Shown in pieces: positions 1 to 11,190 of a DNA stretch of 64,000 bases. The DNA comes from Ceratodon purpureus (taxonomy: Eukaryota > Streptophyta > Bryopsida > Pseudoditrichales > Ditrichaceae). A model generated the notes under the pieces. The model did no database searches and was not told where the DNA came from. It saw only the letters and a program-made list of their open reading frames with translations. The position numbers and the translations under genes are program-made. The DNA lies in assembly GCA_014871385.1 (NCBI GenBank), contig CM026426.1, forward strand, positions 92,811,927-92,875,926. Reading direction: 5' to 3'. Every line of letters starts with the position of its first letter. Position 1 is the first letter of the stretch.

Positions 1-1422
1 GCTAGACTGCTTCGAGACCTAGAGCGTCCCAAAGCCACAGCTACGGGTGAACTTTTTCAAAATGCTGGGACGACGCCTCTGTTCAGTGCTCTGCTTCAAG
101 ACAAGGCGCAATGCATTGAAGCATTAGGAGTTTCTGGAGAATCCACGGATGCAGCCCCCCTACCTCCTGTACTACATGTGCAACTTGACAACTGCTGGAA
201 GGATAACAAGAGTAGGTTTGTGTTCTGCTTTTGGTCCCTTCTGGTTGCGAGGGGGGTCTTCAAAGAGGTGTTTGTTTCATTTCTTCTGGTAGGTCACACT
301 CATGAGGATATTGACGCCTCCTTCGGTAGATGGAGTATGAAGCTTCGGGAGCATGATTACCCAACCCTTCCATCGCTAATGGAGTCGTATATGAATCTTG
401 ATGAGAATATTGGCAAGGTGATCCCCCACTTGATCGAAGAAGTTCCTGATTTCAAGGCATTTGTATTACCATATATTGCAAAGGATGGGGACAAACTTAT
501 TGGGCACGCAAAGGGGCATTAGTTCAAATTCACCATGCGCGAAGGTGAACCTATCATGCAGTTCAAGATTTTATGCACGGAGGAAACATGGAAGCCTGCG
601 GGGGAAATTAAGCTGTGGTCTACTGATGCGGAAGGGAAGCAAAGATTGCCGACTGGAGATCCATTTGCGGCAACTCCGATACCTATGCGGAACAAGGACG
701 AAATTGTGAAGGGGTTGGCGGGCTTCATTAGGCATTGGGAGTCACTGGCAGCGCAGGATTTGTCTGGGAGTTACCTTGCCACGCATGGGCCATTGATCGA
801 GTATTGGAAGGGTGTGAAGGAGGCCTTGGAGTTGCCCTCTACTGTGCTGCCTTCGGCGCGGCTTGTCCTCGCCGATGGATTCTGGCCGAACGCTTGAGGC
901 CGAGTGAGTACGAACGACATTTTCACAGGCAATGGAACCGTCAGGGAGGAGTTTGCTGAGGACGAACACTATATTGGCCCTGCCAGGCAACGACCCATGC
1001 CTTCATTTCGAGTTGCTCGTGACTGTGGCGAAGGGTACATGTTGTTGCTCCGGCCTGGCGATGACAGACTTCACCCGAAACCTGTTTGGCTCGCTCTGGC
1101 ACTGTCCGATCCTAGACTCTCCTCCACAAGTGAGCACTACCAACACATTCAGGTCCAGTACTTCACACCCATCAAGAAAGACCGGAGTGTACAAGAATCG
1201 TACCAGGGATGGGATATAGGAGGGAGATCCGCATTGAAGTGGAAGGCAGAATCCAATCAGCCACCATGCTGGGTACACACTGATTCGATTCTGACTGCTT
1301 GGAAACCAAGAGCTGGAGCCAAATACATTACCATCCCGGATCTGCAAGTGAGATTCGCGAAGGATAATCTAGAGCGATGTGACGAAGATGATGAGGACCC
1401 TGGAACATCGGATTCAGAATAG
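1..1422 (+). pseudogene. DUF7869-like (HTHEDID-motif) transposon-derived protein, 5' end off the window
   Basis: Frame 1 is open from base 1 and reads as one protein to the TAG at 1420-1422, apart from two in-frame stops: TAG at 520-522 (context G-H-stop-F-K-F-T, where Gln fits) and TGA at 895-897 (P-N-A-stop-G-R, where Arg from CGA fits). The stretch around codons 60-110 has the QLDN...NKSRFVF and GHTHEDIDASF motifs that mark the DUF7869 family, proteins found in large numbers in charophytes, oomycetes and some animals and thought to be transposon-derived. The C-terminal third ends in an acidic run (CDEDDEDPGTSDSE). Function in this family is unproven; a DDE-type nuclease role is inference. 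The N-terminus lies upstream of the window. Both stops are explained by single C-to-T changes, so the copy looks dead only recently. Confidence 0.75.
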
Positions 1423-2167
1423 ATTACCTTGGATGTCAGCAGTGCAGTGTTATACTTTTACTTTGGAAGTTGTATATGAGGGGTAATATCAGAATCGAAG
1501 AAGCACATATTGAGGTGTCCACCTTAATATCGTGAAGTTCTGTATGTTAGATGTGAAATAGGGCTCAAGGTTTTGCAAATGTTGTCAGTAGGTAATGAGA
1601 CCTTGACCTTCCGGTAGACATTGTTGCATGAATTTTTGTAGGTCGTGATGCCATTTTCTTCTCGGTTCACATTTATTTGATGCATTTCAATTAGTAAATT
1701 CGCTTTGACTAGTATATATTTTTAGTCAGTGTTGGAGGTGTTTCAGTGCACGTCTGGAAGTAATTAGAATATGTAGCAAAGTCGGGTTGTAGTTAAAGGA
1801 GTTGGCTGTTGATCCCATTTAGCTTAAAAAAACCACGTTCAGAGTATTTAAGTCAATATATGTGATGCAACGTGGTGTACATGAACTCCATCTGCAACCA
1901 CTGGCACGACGAGTACTTAGGATCAAGATTTAGTGTAGAATCAATATGATTTTACGCTTCAGGGCATGGCAAGCTGTAGCCTGTTTTGGGGTATAATTCT
2001 ACACCGTACAAGTTCCTTCACTCTAGATGCTTATTGGATTTTTGTTCTACTCATTTAGGCCACTTTGCATGATTTAAAATTACGCATTAAATAATAACCA
2101 ACCTTGCTGAAGGGAGTTGGAGTATGTATTGCAATTCCGCCATACTCAATGGTTTCTTATTCTATCT
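1423..2167. other. AT-rich intergenic stretch
   Basis: I see no coding frame, RNA gene or repeat structure in this stretch. It is AT-rich, has stops in all frames, and separates two genes that converge (plus strand to the left, minus strand to the right). Confidence 0.6.
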
Positions 2168-2488
2168 TCACCATATAGACAATTCAGGATAAGTCTCGCT
2201 AATCCGCAACATGAGATGAGCATATCTTATCCCGACACTCTCACTGTGTTTCTGTTGTCTGCGCAAATCGAACCGGAGATCCGCCACATCTCCCTCCAAT
2301 CTTCCATTCAAGTGCATTGCGTCCTCTTTTACCCGACGCAAAAGAGCGGACGTCCTCTCCTCATCCAGGAGAATTTTTGGCAGTTCCTTAATTTTATTTT
2401 CTATTGCCTCCCTCACTGGGTCATCAAAGTCACAATCACAGGGAGATGTACTTCGTTTTCTTGCCCTCTTTGAACTACTTCCTGACAT
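2168..2488 (-). CDS. Small basic/coiled-coil protein ending in an ETYPELSIW tail
   Basis: An uninterrupted frame of 106 codons starts at a true ATG (2486-2488) and ends with TGA. The N-terminus is basic and serine-rich (MSGSSSKRARKRS), compatible with a nuclear localisation signal. The rest is rich in Glu, Lys, Arg and Leu with heptad-like spacing (residues about 25-95), so a coiled coil is likely. The last 20 residues (RYAHLMLRISETYPELSIW) resemble the end of the frame at 58760-59070 (RYLMRFAETYPTLVYW), which sits behind a retrotransposon. I do not recognise the family. It may be an accessory protein of a mobile element, or the last exon of something longer; no upstream exon is obvious. Confidence 0.45.
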   Translation of the reverse strand: MSGSSSKRARKRSTSPCDCDFDDPVREAIENKIKELPKILLDEERTSALLRRVKEDAMHLNGRLEGDVADLRFDLRRQQKHSESVGIRYAHLMLRISETYPELSIW

Positions 2489-2873
2489 CTTCTATGATTT
2501 TGTAAAGTTTTCAAGTGAAAAATGATAAACGGTTGTAATGCATGCTAGAAACTGTGAATAGTCCTCATGCTTCCTTGCCATGATGGGTTGCCCCATTTAA
2601 AATCACCTATCCACATGTGAAATGATACGGTGTGACCAGAAAAGGGAACACAGTCGTCAATGTTTGGCTTATAATACACAATGGTTTTAGTTATCTTCAT
2701 AGATGATTTGTTCCAGGAATGCATGTTTCTAAATCATGCGGAGGTTAAATGACTAAGGACAAAATGAATGAAACGGATTTCAATTCTTTCGGTCTTAGGA
2801 ATTTTTCTATGAGGATGATGATGTATCTATATCAGGATCCAATTCCATGGAGGTTCCCCTTACGTTCCCATAC

Positions 2874-2936
2874 CGTTCCCAATATGTTCCCCTACGTTCC
2901 CAATATGTTCCCCTACATTCCCAATATGTTCCCGAA
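2874..2936. repeat. 21-bp tandem repeat, three units
   Basis: Three 21-bp units of GTTCCCAATATGTTCCCCTAC start at 2874, 2895 and 2916; the last is diverged. Each unit contains the half-motif GTTCCC twice. It is a minisatellite with no sign of function. The repetitive peptides it encodes on either strand should not be taken for a gene. Confidence 0.85.
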
Positions 2937-3919
2937 GATGTTCCGGAGTTCCCAATGCATGTGCTGAGGCAACCGTTGTGAGATGGGTTTTATTGCCTAA
3001 CCCTATACCAAAATTTGGCCTGAATTTCATTAAAAAACGTTCTGAATTTGGCGGACGAAGACTCTCATTCAAGGCTAATTTGTTTAAGATGAAGACATTG
3101 GTTTAAGGTGATAGACAAAATGGGACATGCTTTATTCCCAAATTAATTAATATGGTGTTATTGACTTTGCATTGAATGGTCCTATAGAAATCTGATTTCT
3201 GAATAAAGCACAAATTCAATATCGCTTGTAATTACAAATAAAGAAAGAAGAGTGAATCGCATTGTAGAGAAGTAGTCTTCAATGTGGTAACTGAATTTTT
3301 TTACTATGGGCATTGCTAACAATTTTCCAAAACCTTTGATACTTCGTACAAGTTAATTTAATGATGAAAATTAAACTAGTTCACGATCAAAGATCCGAAG
3401 TACTGTTTAAATTACTCCGCTTCTCTGAAGACTTCATGATACTGCTTCTGTTACTCACAGAAACACTTCTCATTGATCACTGAAAACAACAATTGCTGTT
3501 GACTTTGTAAGCTAACTTTTAGATTTAGTTTTTTGCAAATTCAAAATACAAGAGCACGCACCTTCATGAAACTTTCATTGAACTTCGGTTTAAAGGGATC
3601 TTCAAGTAACAGCAGTAATAGTAAAATGCTCCAGATGGCTCAAACACTGCATTTTTACAAATACGGCCTAAACATGACAAAGGAAGTATAACATAAAGAG
3701 GTCCTACACCCTACGTCCAAGACTAACAGATACTCAAATCTATAGGTAAAACAAATAAATAGAAATCCAGAATATGCCATCTTAAATACGTTGTACTTAC
3801 AAATACATATTCATTCCAATACAAGATCCTTTAAAGAAAAAAAACAAACAAAAAGGATGGGAACAGTAAATTCCCTAGAGGTCTTGCAGTGAATTGGGTG
3901 GTCACGTAACATGTTCGAT
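2937..3919. other. AT-rich non-coding stretch
   Basis: No open frame of note and no strong repeat is present. Homopolymer A and T runs are frequent, for example near 3835-3855. It probably represents decayed transposon or intergenic sequence downstream of the DUF4216 fragment. Confidence 0.55.
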
Positions 3920-4378
3920 CTATGTCCTTCTTTTAGATGAAGGAAGTAGAGAATCCTTTCCCTTCCGTTTCCTGTGTTGAACTACATTCTTTTTAAAGGA
4001 TTGAAGAGCTATTGTATTGTCTAGGTCATTCAACACTATGGCTCCTGTCAGGTCAGGAGAAACTCCTTGGTTTAATAACTCTGTGCTGGAAACTTTGCTT
4101 CCTGCATTGTCTGATGTTTGTAGGAAAATTTCGTCATCGTCTTCCAGTGTCCCCCGAGACGTAGCTTCTTTTTTGAGAACCACCTTCCACTGTGATCTCG
4201 GAGGGAGTAAGTCGCCGTCAGCAAATAAAACCTGATTGCGTTGTGACAGAAACACAAAAGGATCAACTGCACTTGACGTGTTGTGCTTAAAGTTAACTAG
4301 GAATCCGCCAGCATCACGTATGTAGGTGTTGTTATTATGATTATCTACACCTTTTTTCCATACACATGAAAATAGCAT
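3920..4378 (-). pseudogene. CACTA transposase C-terminal fragment (DUF4216 region)
   Basis: This 152-codon frame contains the characteristic core of DUF4216, the domain at the C-terminus of plant En/Spm (CACTA) transposases: F-L-V-N-F-K followed by DPFVFLSQRNQVLFADGD and then W-K-V-V-L-K at about residues 28-68. The same core, spelled NPYAFPEKISQVFFMDD, occurs in the full-length transposase at 35638-36529. A basic tail (HRKRKGKD...SSKRRT) ends at TAG. No tnp2 or DUF4218 region lies upstream on the same strand, so this is the 3' remnant of a dead CACTA element rather than a working gene. Upstream, at 4459-4479, is a near-perfect palindrome (arms GCTGGCACCA). Confidence 0.7.
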
Positions 4379-5130
4379 TAGGGGAAGGTTGGAGTCTCCA
4401 GAAGGCCTTTTTTATGAAATCTGTGCCTGAATTTTTGCCATGCCCGTGCACTTTTCATGCTGGCACCAATGGTGCCAGCAGGTCGCCAAAAGCGAGCCAA
4501 ATCGCGAATGGGGGGGTCCAGCCAATAGTCGCGCAGGAAGGCTTCCCTCTTCCGCGCGTGTAGTCCCGCAGGTCAAGAACGGAGCCTCTTCGCGCACGAA
4601 ATCCGAGCATTGTAGAAGGGTGTCAGCGTTGGTGGGTTTATGAATTCCTGCAAAAGTGACTGAGTTTGGCCACCTACCAAAATCGAGTTGCCGCCCCCTC
4701 TTTGAGATGCAACGTGCACAAGGTGTTGATGTACGAAATGCTGCCAACGGTCATTCCGAACCTCCAACGCTGCCGTGAGAGAGTTGTCGCGGTTGCGTTG
4801 TCAACCAGGATGGAGCGGTGGAGGCCTCCAAAGGTTGGGCGATGTTGTTCGATTTGGGCTATGGGTGGTCTAGAGATTTAGGGTTGAGCTGTAGTGGTCT
4901 CCCAGACGCTGCTAGTGGTCTGCCATCCACATAGGTTGGAGAGAGTACCTGAGTTGGGAATTGGGATTTCGGGATGAGGTTTAGGGTAGGTCGTACCTTG
5001 CTTGCGACGCCGTGGACGTCGGAATTAGCCGTTTGTGATGGCCGAGGGTGTGTTGACAACATGTAGTTCTCGCGGTTGATGACAACGACGACAACATCTG
5101 TAAGTTTTTGAGTTCACAGTCGAAAATTTC
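4379..5130. other. Non-coding stretch with a short palindrome
   Basis: Frames here are short and overlap on both strands without protein-like content. A palindrome (4459-4479, GCTGGCACCA/TGGTGCCAGC around a single A) is the only structure I noted. The right part is presumably the 5' region of the gene that starts near 5131. GTAAGT at 5099-5104 could be a splice donor of an earlier exon. Confidence 0.5.
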
Positions 5131-6469
5131 ATGCATTCTAGTGGTATGGCTACACGGCCAAACTCCCTCGTACAGAGTGTCATCCTGCATAACACTCAAG
5201 ACTTGGAGGGCAACTGGATCCCCATGAGGGTGGATCGTGATTCATGGGTTATGCTGCAACCAGCGTCGGATGGGCCTTGGGGTAGAGAGGCAAGGCGGCA
5301 TGGTGGAGAAAAATTTTGGGGGGCCTTCAAAGCGTAGATCAGAGATTTCTCCTGGATCTCCACGGAGCATGGAGCATGCGACCTCGATAAGGTGCTTGTG
5401 CAGCATGCATATCAGCCAAGGCATCTGCGCTTGGATCCTGCGGAGGCAGCAACCAATTCGGGTATGGCAAACTACCTGTACGCGTCGCTTTCAGAGGATT
5501 GGGTACATCCCGCATCTTTCCTTGGTCCCATTCTTGTGCTCCATGTTGAGATTGGGGAGGCAACACGGAATCGACAGAGCCACGCGGAGTTGCTGGACAT
5601 AGATACATTCTTCCTTAGTGGTCTCTATTTGCCTCCAACAGTTGACACGCTGTTCGGGAAGGTTGAAGCACTCCCGCTTCCAGGGTTCAACGATGTGGAG
5701 TGGCCTTTGCCAGACATGCACACATCTGAGGCGTTTAGAACAAAGCTCACTCTCAATTTTGCAAATGCTATGAAAGCAACAACTGGTAGCAGCTTCGTCC
5801 ACCAGCAATGGTTTATGCCAATCCATGTTATGGTTGATTTGTTTGCGCTAGCTGCTGACAGCATTAGGTGGACACCTACACTGTTTGTTTTGAATAGTCC
5901 ATCCGAGGCTCTGCTGAGCAGTCTGATGAACCCAGGGTGGAACGAGAAGTTCCACATTGGCCAAGATGTCATCAAGTGCGTTGCCAACAGGTCCAGCATT
6001 GTCTTCTGCTATCATGTGGGAAGACAAACATTATACACCAGGTTCATGTATACAAGGTATAGGGGGTTTGCCAACTCTAAGTGGGAAGCGATGGATCACC
6101 TACTAGAGGAGGTGATGGTGGAAGTGTCTTGTATGTTTAGGGGGAACCTGCTGCCAACATTTGAAGTTGGCAAGGGTTGGCCAGTATCCCACCTGCGGCA
6201 CGAAATTGCAATGGCACTTAGAGATGACGTACCTGGGCAGTACAACCTGGTTGTGATAGAGGCCAATGGTGTTCATGAGAAAAAGGTACGAGTCTAGGCG
6301 AATTCATCTTGTCGTTTAGATGTGTTGGGAATTGGCTGTTCGGAGCTCCTTGCTGCCAGCAAACAAAAATGACAGGATTTGTTGGGTGCAGATCAACCAA
6401 CGCCTTGAGAGACACCTTACAGCTGCGGATGTCTCGATTCCCAAAAGGATCAAGATTGTCGAGCTGTAG
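5131..6469 (+). CDS. Unrecognised protein of about 410 residues, two exons, one in-frame TAG
   Basis: The frame reads from ATG 5131 (MHSSGMATRPN) to 6285 and, after a 106-nt intron with clean borders (AAG|GTACGA at 6285/6286, TGCAG|ATC at 6391/6392), through INQRLERHLTAADV...KIVEL to the TAG at 6467-6469. Both exons join in phase 0. The only interruption is TAG at 5335-5337 (FWGAFKA-stop-IRDFSW), where Gln would restore a smooth sequence. Content is that of a globular protein: many Trp and Phe residues, balanced charge, no transmembrane segment, no zinc motif that I can see. I do not recognise a family. The start is uncertain because GTAAGT lies at 5099-5104 and an upstream exon is possible. 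It lies between CACTA debris and R1, so it may be TE-borne. Confidence 0.55.
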
Positions 6470-6519
6470 GAAAAGTGATTTCGGGGATGGGTAGTTACAG
6501 TATGTGGGATGTCATTAGG

Positions 6520-7560
6520 TTATTCGCCAAGTCGTTAGTGAGTTCAGGTAATGGTTTTGCTTACCATTCAGGACTTTCTGTGGGACTTCCTCTATTAATG
6601 TGTTATATACGGCAAATTTGAAGTACCCTCGATCTACGTGCTGCCACCGGAAATAGAAAAGAAAAACAGTTGCAATTAAGAAATGAATCCTAGGGTGCAA
6701 ATGAAAAATAAAATAAAATGCAAGAAGTCTAAGGAATGGCCGGGGTTTCAAAGAGCCCGGGTCTGAATCGGAAAATTGCTTAGAACTTGTGGTGGCGCCA
6801 TTGACGGTGGAGCCTGCTCCTATCGCAAGATAAGAAATAAAAACAATTGCAAACAAGAGACCACATGACTTGCAAACACAAAATGGAATTTGGCACTTGT
6901 CAAATATAACGTAATTAGGAAGGATTGTAAAGTTTGTCACTTCGGTCGAAGAGGTTGGCTCCTTCGTCAACCTGGTGCTCTGAACTGGCAGTGGCGGGTA
7001 CAATGCAGCCCTTGCTGCCAACAACAAGAAAAAAAAGGAAGGTTGCAAATAAAAAAAGAAACACGATTGATTCTAATAGAATAAGATAAAAATAAAAAAC
7101 AATTGTACATAAGAGATGAAGTAGGTCGCATATGGAAAATAATAACATTTGTAAATATAAAAAGGAACCATGGTTGCCATTAATGAAATAAAAAAAAAAA
7201 AAAACAAAAAAGCTCCCAAATAAAAAATGCAACCTGGTTGCATATAAGAAGGGAAATACAAAGGGAAGAACTTCGAAGATGGCCATGGCTCTCAGATAGC
7301 GCGGGCTTGAAGAAAACAACAGGTCGAAAGATAAAATGGCGGCTAAAGTGCAGCCCTTGCTGTCGGCAGTCCACAATAAAGAAGAAATACAGTTGCAAAT
7401 AAAAAGGAAGGGTTAGAAGAATGCCATTTCTTTCAAAGAGACATGGCAATCCAGAGGCGAATTGTTTTCAAGTTCGGAAAAGTTTGAGAAAGGTGGCCCA
7501 TAAAAGTCCGGACCTACATTCGCTGCCAGCAAACCCCTAACCCGGCCTAGAAAACTATCC
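6520..7560. repeat. A-rich diverged repeat region
   Basis: Several diverged copies of a phrase resembling ctgcca...aaataagaaaaacagttgcaaataaaaa appear near 6640, 6835, 7010, 7085, 7195 and 7375. The long Phe/Leu-rich frames readable on the minus strand are merely poly-T translated and are not genes. This separates the gene at 5131-6469 from the 3' end of R1. Confidence 0.5.
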
Positions 7561-7571
7561 AAGGTGGGAAT

Positions 7572-9531
7572 CTACTCCACGGCTGCATTTGTGGCAATTG
7601 CCTCAACAAGGCTCGACAATCCCTCCATGTTGGTGTCGTCCTCGTTCTTCTTAGCTTCACCTGGTCCTTGTGTGGTGGTGGATGAGTCCTTGTTCCCATC
7701 TCCGGATAGGGCTGCCTGGATCTCATGAGGAGTGCGTTGCATGGGATCGAACGCCAGGGAGTCCGAGTCGGGGAGAGCATCCTCAACAGTTGCTGCCATC
7801 AAACAAGAATTAGAAAAGAAGTAACATTCGGATGTTACATCGAGCAATGGGTAGTTAGGTTTACGGGCAACAAACCTTGGTCGCCCTTGGCCTTCTTCCA
7901 CGGAAGCGCGGGCACAGAGGGGGAAGCGGTCCTCTTGTTACCAGCAAGTGGTGAAGCGGGCTCGGCCAGAAAGATCTCCTCCAAGAGAGGTAACTCCTCC
8001 GCGGCCTTGGAGTCTGGGTCGAAGCCCCACTGCCCAAGCCATCCTCTAGTCATCCCTCGCTCGCATCGACAACATCGGGCGTCTTGGGAGAAGACTGCCT
8101 CAAAGATACAATGGGGATGTGCCAAGCAGCCGCAGAACAGAGGTACGCAGCAGGTGTCAACGAAGTAATGCTCGCAGAAGGGGCATGGGTCGTTCAGGGC
8201 TACTGGCAACACCTAGAACTCCCGTGGGTAAGGAGCCAACGCCTTCTTCGGCCGCAAGAAAGCTGATGCCAACTCCAAGCCCGAGATCTCCGCTGTGATC
8301 GCGGAGACCTCGACATGCCGTCTCTGCTCATCGGCTTCCATCTCCTCCAACTTTTTGTAGACCCTACAATGTGGGCCTGGGCCTCAAGGAGTGTCTTGCT
8401 TGCAAGCCCCAGCTTGTCTTGGCCTAAGCGGGCCAGCTGGTCAAAGCGCCTCTTCTCTTGGTCGTTGCCATCAGCCGCGGCGTTCTTGGCGGCCTCGCGG
8501 GCGGAGAAGATGTCGTCATAGAGCTCGGACTCCTTGGCCTCCTTGGCCTTGATGTAGTCCCGCTGGGTTGCAAGGTCGACCTTCACGCGGTCTCGGCTGG
8601 CCTCCTCCTTCACAAGTGCCGCCTCCAATGACTTCTTCTTGAGGCGCTGCTGCTCCAGGACCTGCCTTGGATCCGTTGCCACCAAGGGCTGCACCTTGAT
8701 GGCAACGGCAGCCGGGGTCTTCACGGCCTTCTTCTCAGCCACGGCCTTGGCAGGACCTGGCAAGGATCTAGGACCCCTCACCTTCTTTGCTTCTGCGGTC
8801 GTGAAGGCCTTGGAGGTGGCTCCAACTCCCTTGGCCCCTCCGCTTGCCTCTGCCCCTCCGCCCTTGCCCTTGCTGCCAGCACCAGGGATGTGGCCAGCGA
8901 GGAAGTCGATGATGGCCTCAATCTGCTCCCTCAAGGCCAGGGGTGTCAACTTCTGCGGATTACGCCCTGGCAGCTTGTCACGCCCCTTCACAATTGCCTC
9001 CGCCATCTGGGCAAAGTTCACATCCACGCCATCCTCAAAGTAGAGGTGGCAAGCCCGAAGGAAGGAGGTCCTGAATGCCCAATTGTCGGGGTCACCTCCA
9101 TAGGTCCACCAGTACATTTCCAAGTAATTCCTCTGGGCCTCCGGATCCTCACAGTCAGCAACGTAGTGCCGCCATGAAGAACGCTCTGGCCATCTGTCGA
9201 TGAAGTCGGCCTTCAGGCAATGCTTGTTGCCGCTGAGGTCACTGAACTTGAACCCCTTGTTGGAGAGCTGCAAGGTGCGGTGGAAAAAGTCCTCATCGTA
9301 ATCCGCAGCCTGCCTATCCAGCAAAAATGGGGCGAGGTGGTGGAGCTGTCCATGAAGTGCAGGGGGTAAGCCCTCCAAGTCAAACGCATCATCCCATGGC
9401 GTCTCAACATCGTTGCCATCTTACTTGCTGTTAGCAAGCTCGATGACCTCCTTCTTCACGACGGCCTCCTTCTTCTCAGTGCGATCCTTCTCTCGAGAAG
9501 CCGCGGCCTTTCCCTTCCTATGGCTCGACAT
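7572..9531 (-). pseudogene. R1: domain-A / coiled-coil / RING-like zinc-finger protein
   Basis: Read from ATG 9529-9531: a basic, lysine-rich start (MSSHRKGKAAASREKDRTEKK, NLS-like); domain A at about 8900-9420 (FDLEGLPPALHGQL, YWWTYGGDPDNW, SFLRACHLYFEDG); an Ala/Gly/Lys linker; a coiled coil at 8270-8670; then a RING-like finger at about 8070-8190 (CPFC ... CGCLAHPHC ... CCRC) followed by RGWLGQWGFD. An 83-nt intron (7793-7875) leads to an acidic last exon ending at 7572. Defects: TAA at 9421-9423, a one-base frameshift near 8385, and TAG at 8213-8215 (REF-stop-VLPVALND). R2 and R3 share the same order of parts. A RING-like finger suggests ubiquitin ligase or protein-protein binding, but the function is unknown. 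The family is not one I can name. Confidence 0.65.
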
Positions 9532-9700
9532 CCCTGGCGCTGGTAGTGCAAAAACAACACGTTTTTCGATAGGGGGATCGCGCATGGCAGCTAAAAGGAG
9601 AGAAATGGAGAGGGTATTATTCTTGCGGATTAGACTAGTTACATTTTCTCTCCAAAAATCTTGTAGAACTAAGGACTGCGGCGGCCATGGCTGAACCACT
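9532..9700. other. Probable 5' untranslated region of R1
   Basis: The frame of the R1 first exon stays open upstream of the ATG at 9531 to about 9700, but this stretch is AT-rich and not protein-like. I regard it as leader. The core promoter was not identified. Confidence 0.3.
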
Positions 9701-9954
9701 GTCTACTCCAAATACACCATGGCCGATTCACTCTTACAGCTAATTGAAAAAATCAATGGGAGGAGGAGAGAGCCGAAAAACAGCAGCTTACCTTGCCGAA
9801 GTCCGAAATAGAATTGTTGTTGCTCCTCCTTAGCTTGCCCGTCGCCCCTCGGAGCTCGTCCCTTGCGCCTCCAGAAATGTTCGCCTCCGCAACTCGCCCG
9901 TGCGCGCCTCCTCCACTCCTTTTTTGCGCCTCCGCAGCTGGCCTCCGAAGCTCG

Positions 9955-10130
9955 CCTTCCCAGCCCCTTGCGCCTCATCGCAGCCCCTTGCGCCTTCGCA
10001 GCTCCTCGCAACTCTTCGCTATCCCTTGCGCCTCTGCAGCTCCTTGCACCTCTGCAGCTCCTTGCGCCTGAGCGAGCGTGCAATGCAGCTCCCTCTTCAG
10101 CTCCTTGTAGCTCAGTCGCAGCTGCCTTGC
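9955..10130. repeat. GC-rich short tandem repeats (CTGCAGCTCCTTGCGCC-like)
   Basis: Diverged units of 15-18 bp around gcagctccttgcgcc run through this stretch. They lie in a GC-rich island (about 9830-10475) whose long Ala/Arg/Pro/Ser frames on both strands are composition artefacts. An 18-nt direct repeat (tgtgctggagtcaaccac, one base different) occurs near 10399 and 10451. The island lies upstream of R1 and could include its promoter. Confidence 0.6.
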
Positions 10131-10475
10131 GCCCGAGCTTTGCTGCCCCCTCCTCCACGGCCCGCGCCTCACGCTCCAGCTCCTTCAAGCTGCACTCCGC
10201 AACCTCCAACGGTTTCTTGCGCCTCCTCGGCTGCTGCCCTTCACGTCACCTGCCACCGATCTGCAACGGCACGAAGACGCCCGCCTTCGTGTCCACGGTC
10301 TCTCTCCGGCACCCACAACTCCATTTGAAAAACGAAGAAAAGCCCGCGCGCTTGCTGGAAGCAAGGAGAGCGGCCTCAACAGCAAGAAGGGGCGGACTTG
10401 TGCTGGAGTCAACCACGTGCAGCGTGTGGGAAGAAGAGAAGAAATGAGAGGGGAACCCGTGCTGGAGTCAACCAC

Positions 10476-11180
10476 CTGTGCCTCCTTGGTTAGGGGGGGG
10501 TTCAGGGTCTCAAATAGAGTTTAATATAGGGAGGTTATGGAGTTGGTGGGAAGCTCTCATATCCCCTTTAATTGCCACTCCATGCAAATCATTGCCATGG
10601 CCCTAAACCACACATCCCCATTTGTTGTGGGTACTTAGAAAATCATCTCAGAAATTAAAATCTTCATTTTAGCGGGACCGGTACATATGATTACTAAGAC
10701 CCATTAATTAAGGAGATTACTAATTGCATGGAGTAGGCACTATCGTGAGTTATCCAAAAAACAAGTTTAAGGGAGAACCATGGTCTAACCCAATAAAAAA
10801 AAAAATATTGTTGGCAGCCACATTCTACATAGCTACAAATTAATTACTAAGCCACAGAGCTCTCAAATCACACACGGCCAATGCTCGCATCGTCACTGTC
10901 CTCATTGCTGCCAACGACCTTTCCGTTAGTGGAGTTACTACCTTCTCAATGGGTGCCTCTTTAATAATTATTGAGATTAACATAGGAAGGCATAAGCCAT
11001 TTTAGTCAATTCGTGGAAAAAAATCGGAATTTTTGATAAATCTATCCGTAAATGGCTATTCTAGAATGAAACTAGAAAACATGTTCGTAGAAAAACCACT
11101 GTCTACTCCGGTTAAAAAAATAAAAATTAAAAAAAATCTTGCCACATTCTAGATGTCCATCCAATGAGTTTAGTACACAT
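10476..11180. other. Non-coding stretch between R1 and T1
   Basis: AT-rich with no credible frame. The 16-mer AACCACTGTCTACTCC occurs at about 9694 and again at about 11096, so the 1.4 kb between may be an inserted or duplicated segment, but the copies are too short to say more. Confidence 0.4.
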
Positions 11181-11190
11181 TGTACTCAAT

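Noticed and set aside
6515-7450. Long Phe/Leu-rich minus-strand frames that look like membrane proteins
   Set aside because: They are translations of A-rich low-complexity DNA, overlap in several frames and have no conserved motif.
9703-10475. Ala/Arg- and Pro/Ser-rich frames on both strands
   Set aside because: They come from GC-rich tandem repeats; overlapping frames are all open because of composition, and none has protein-like variety.
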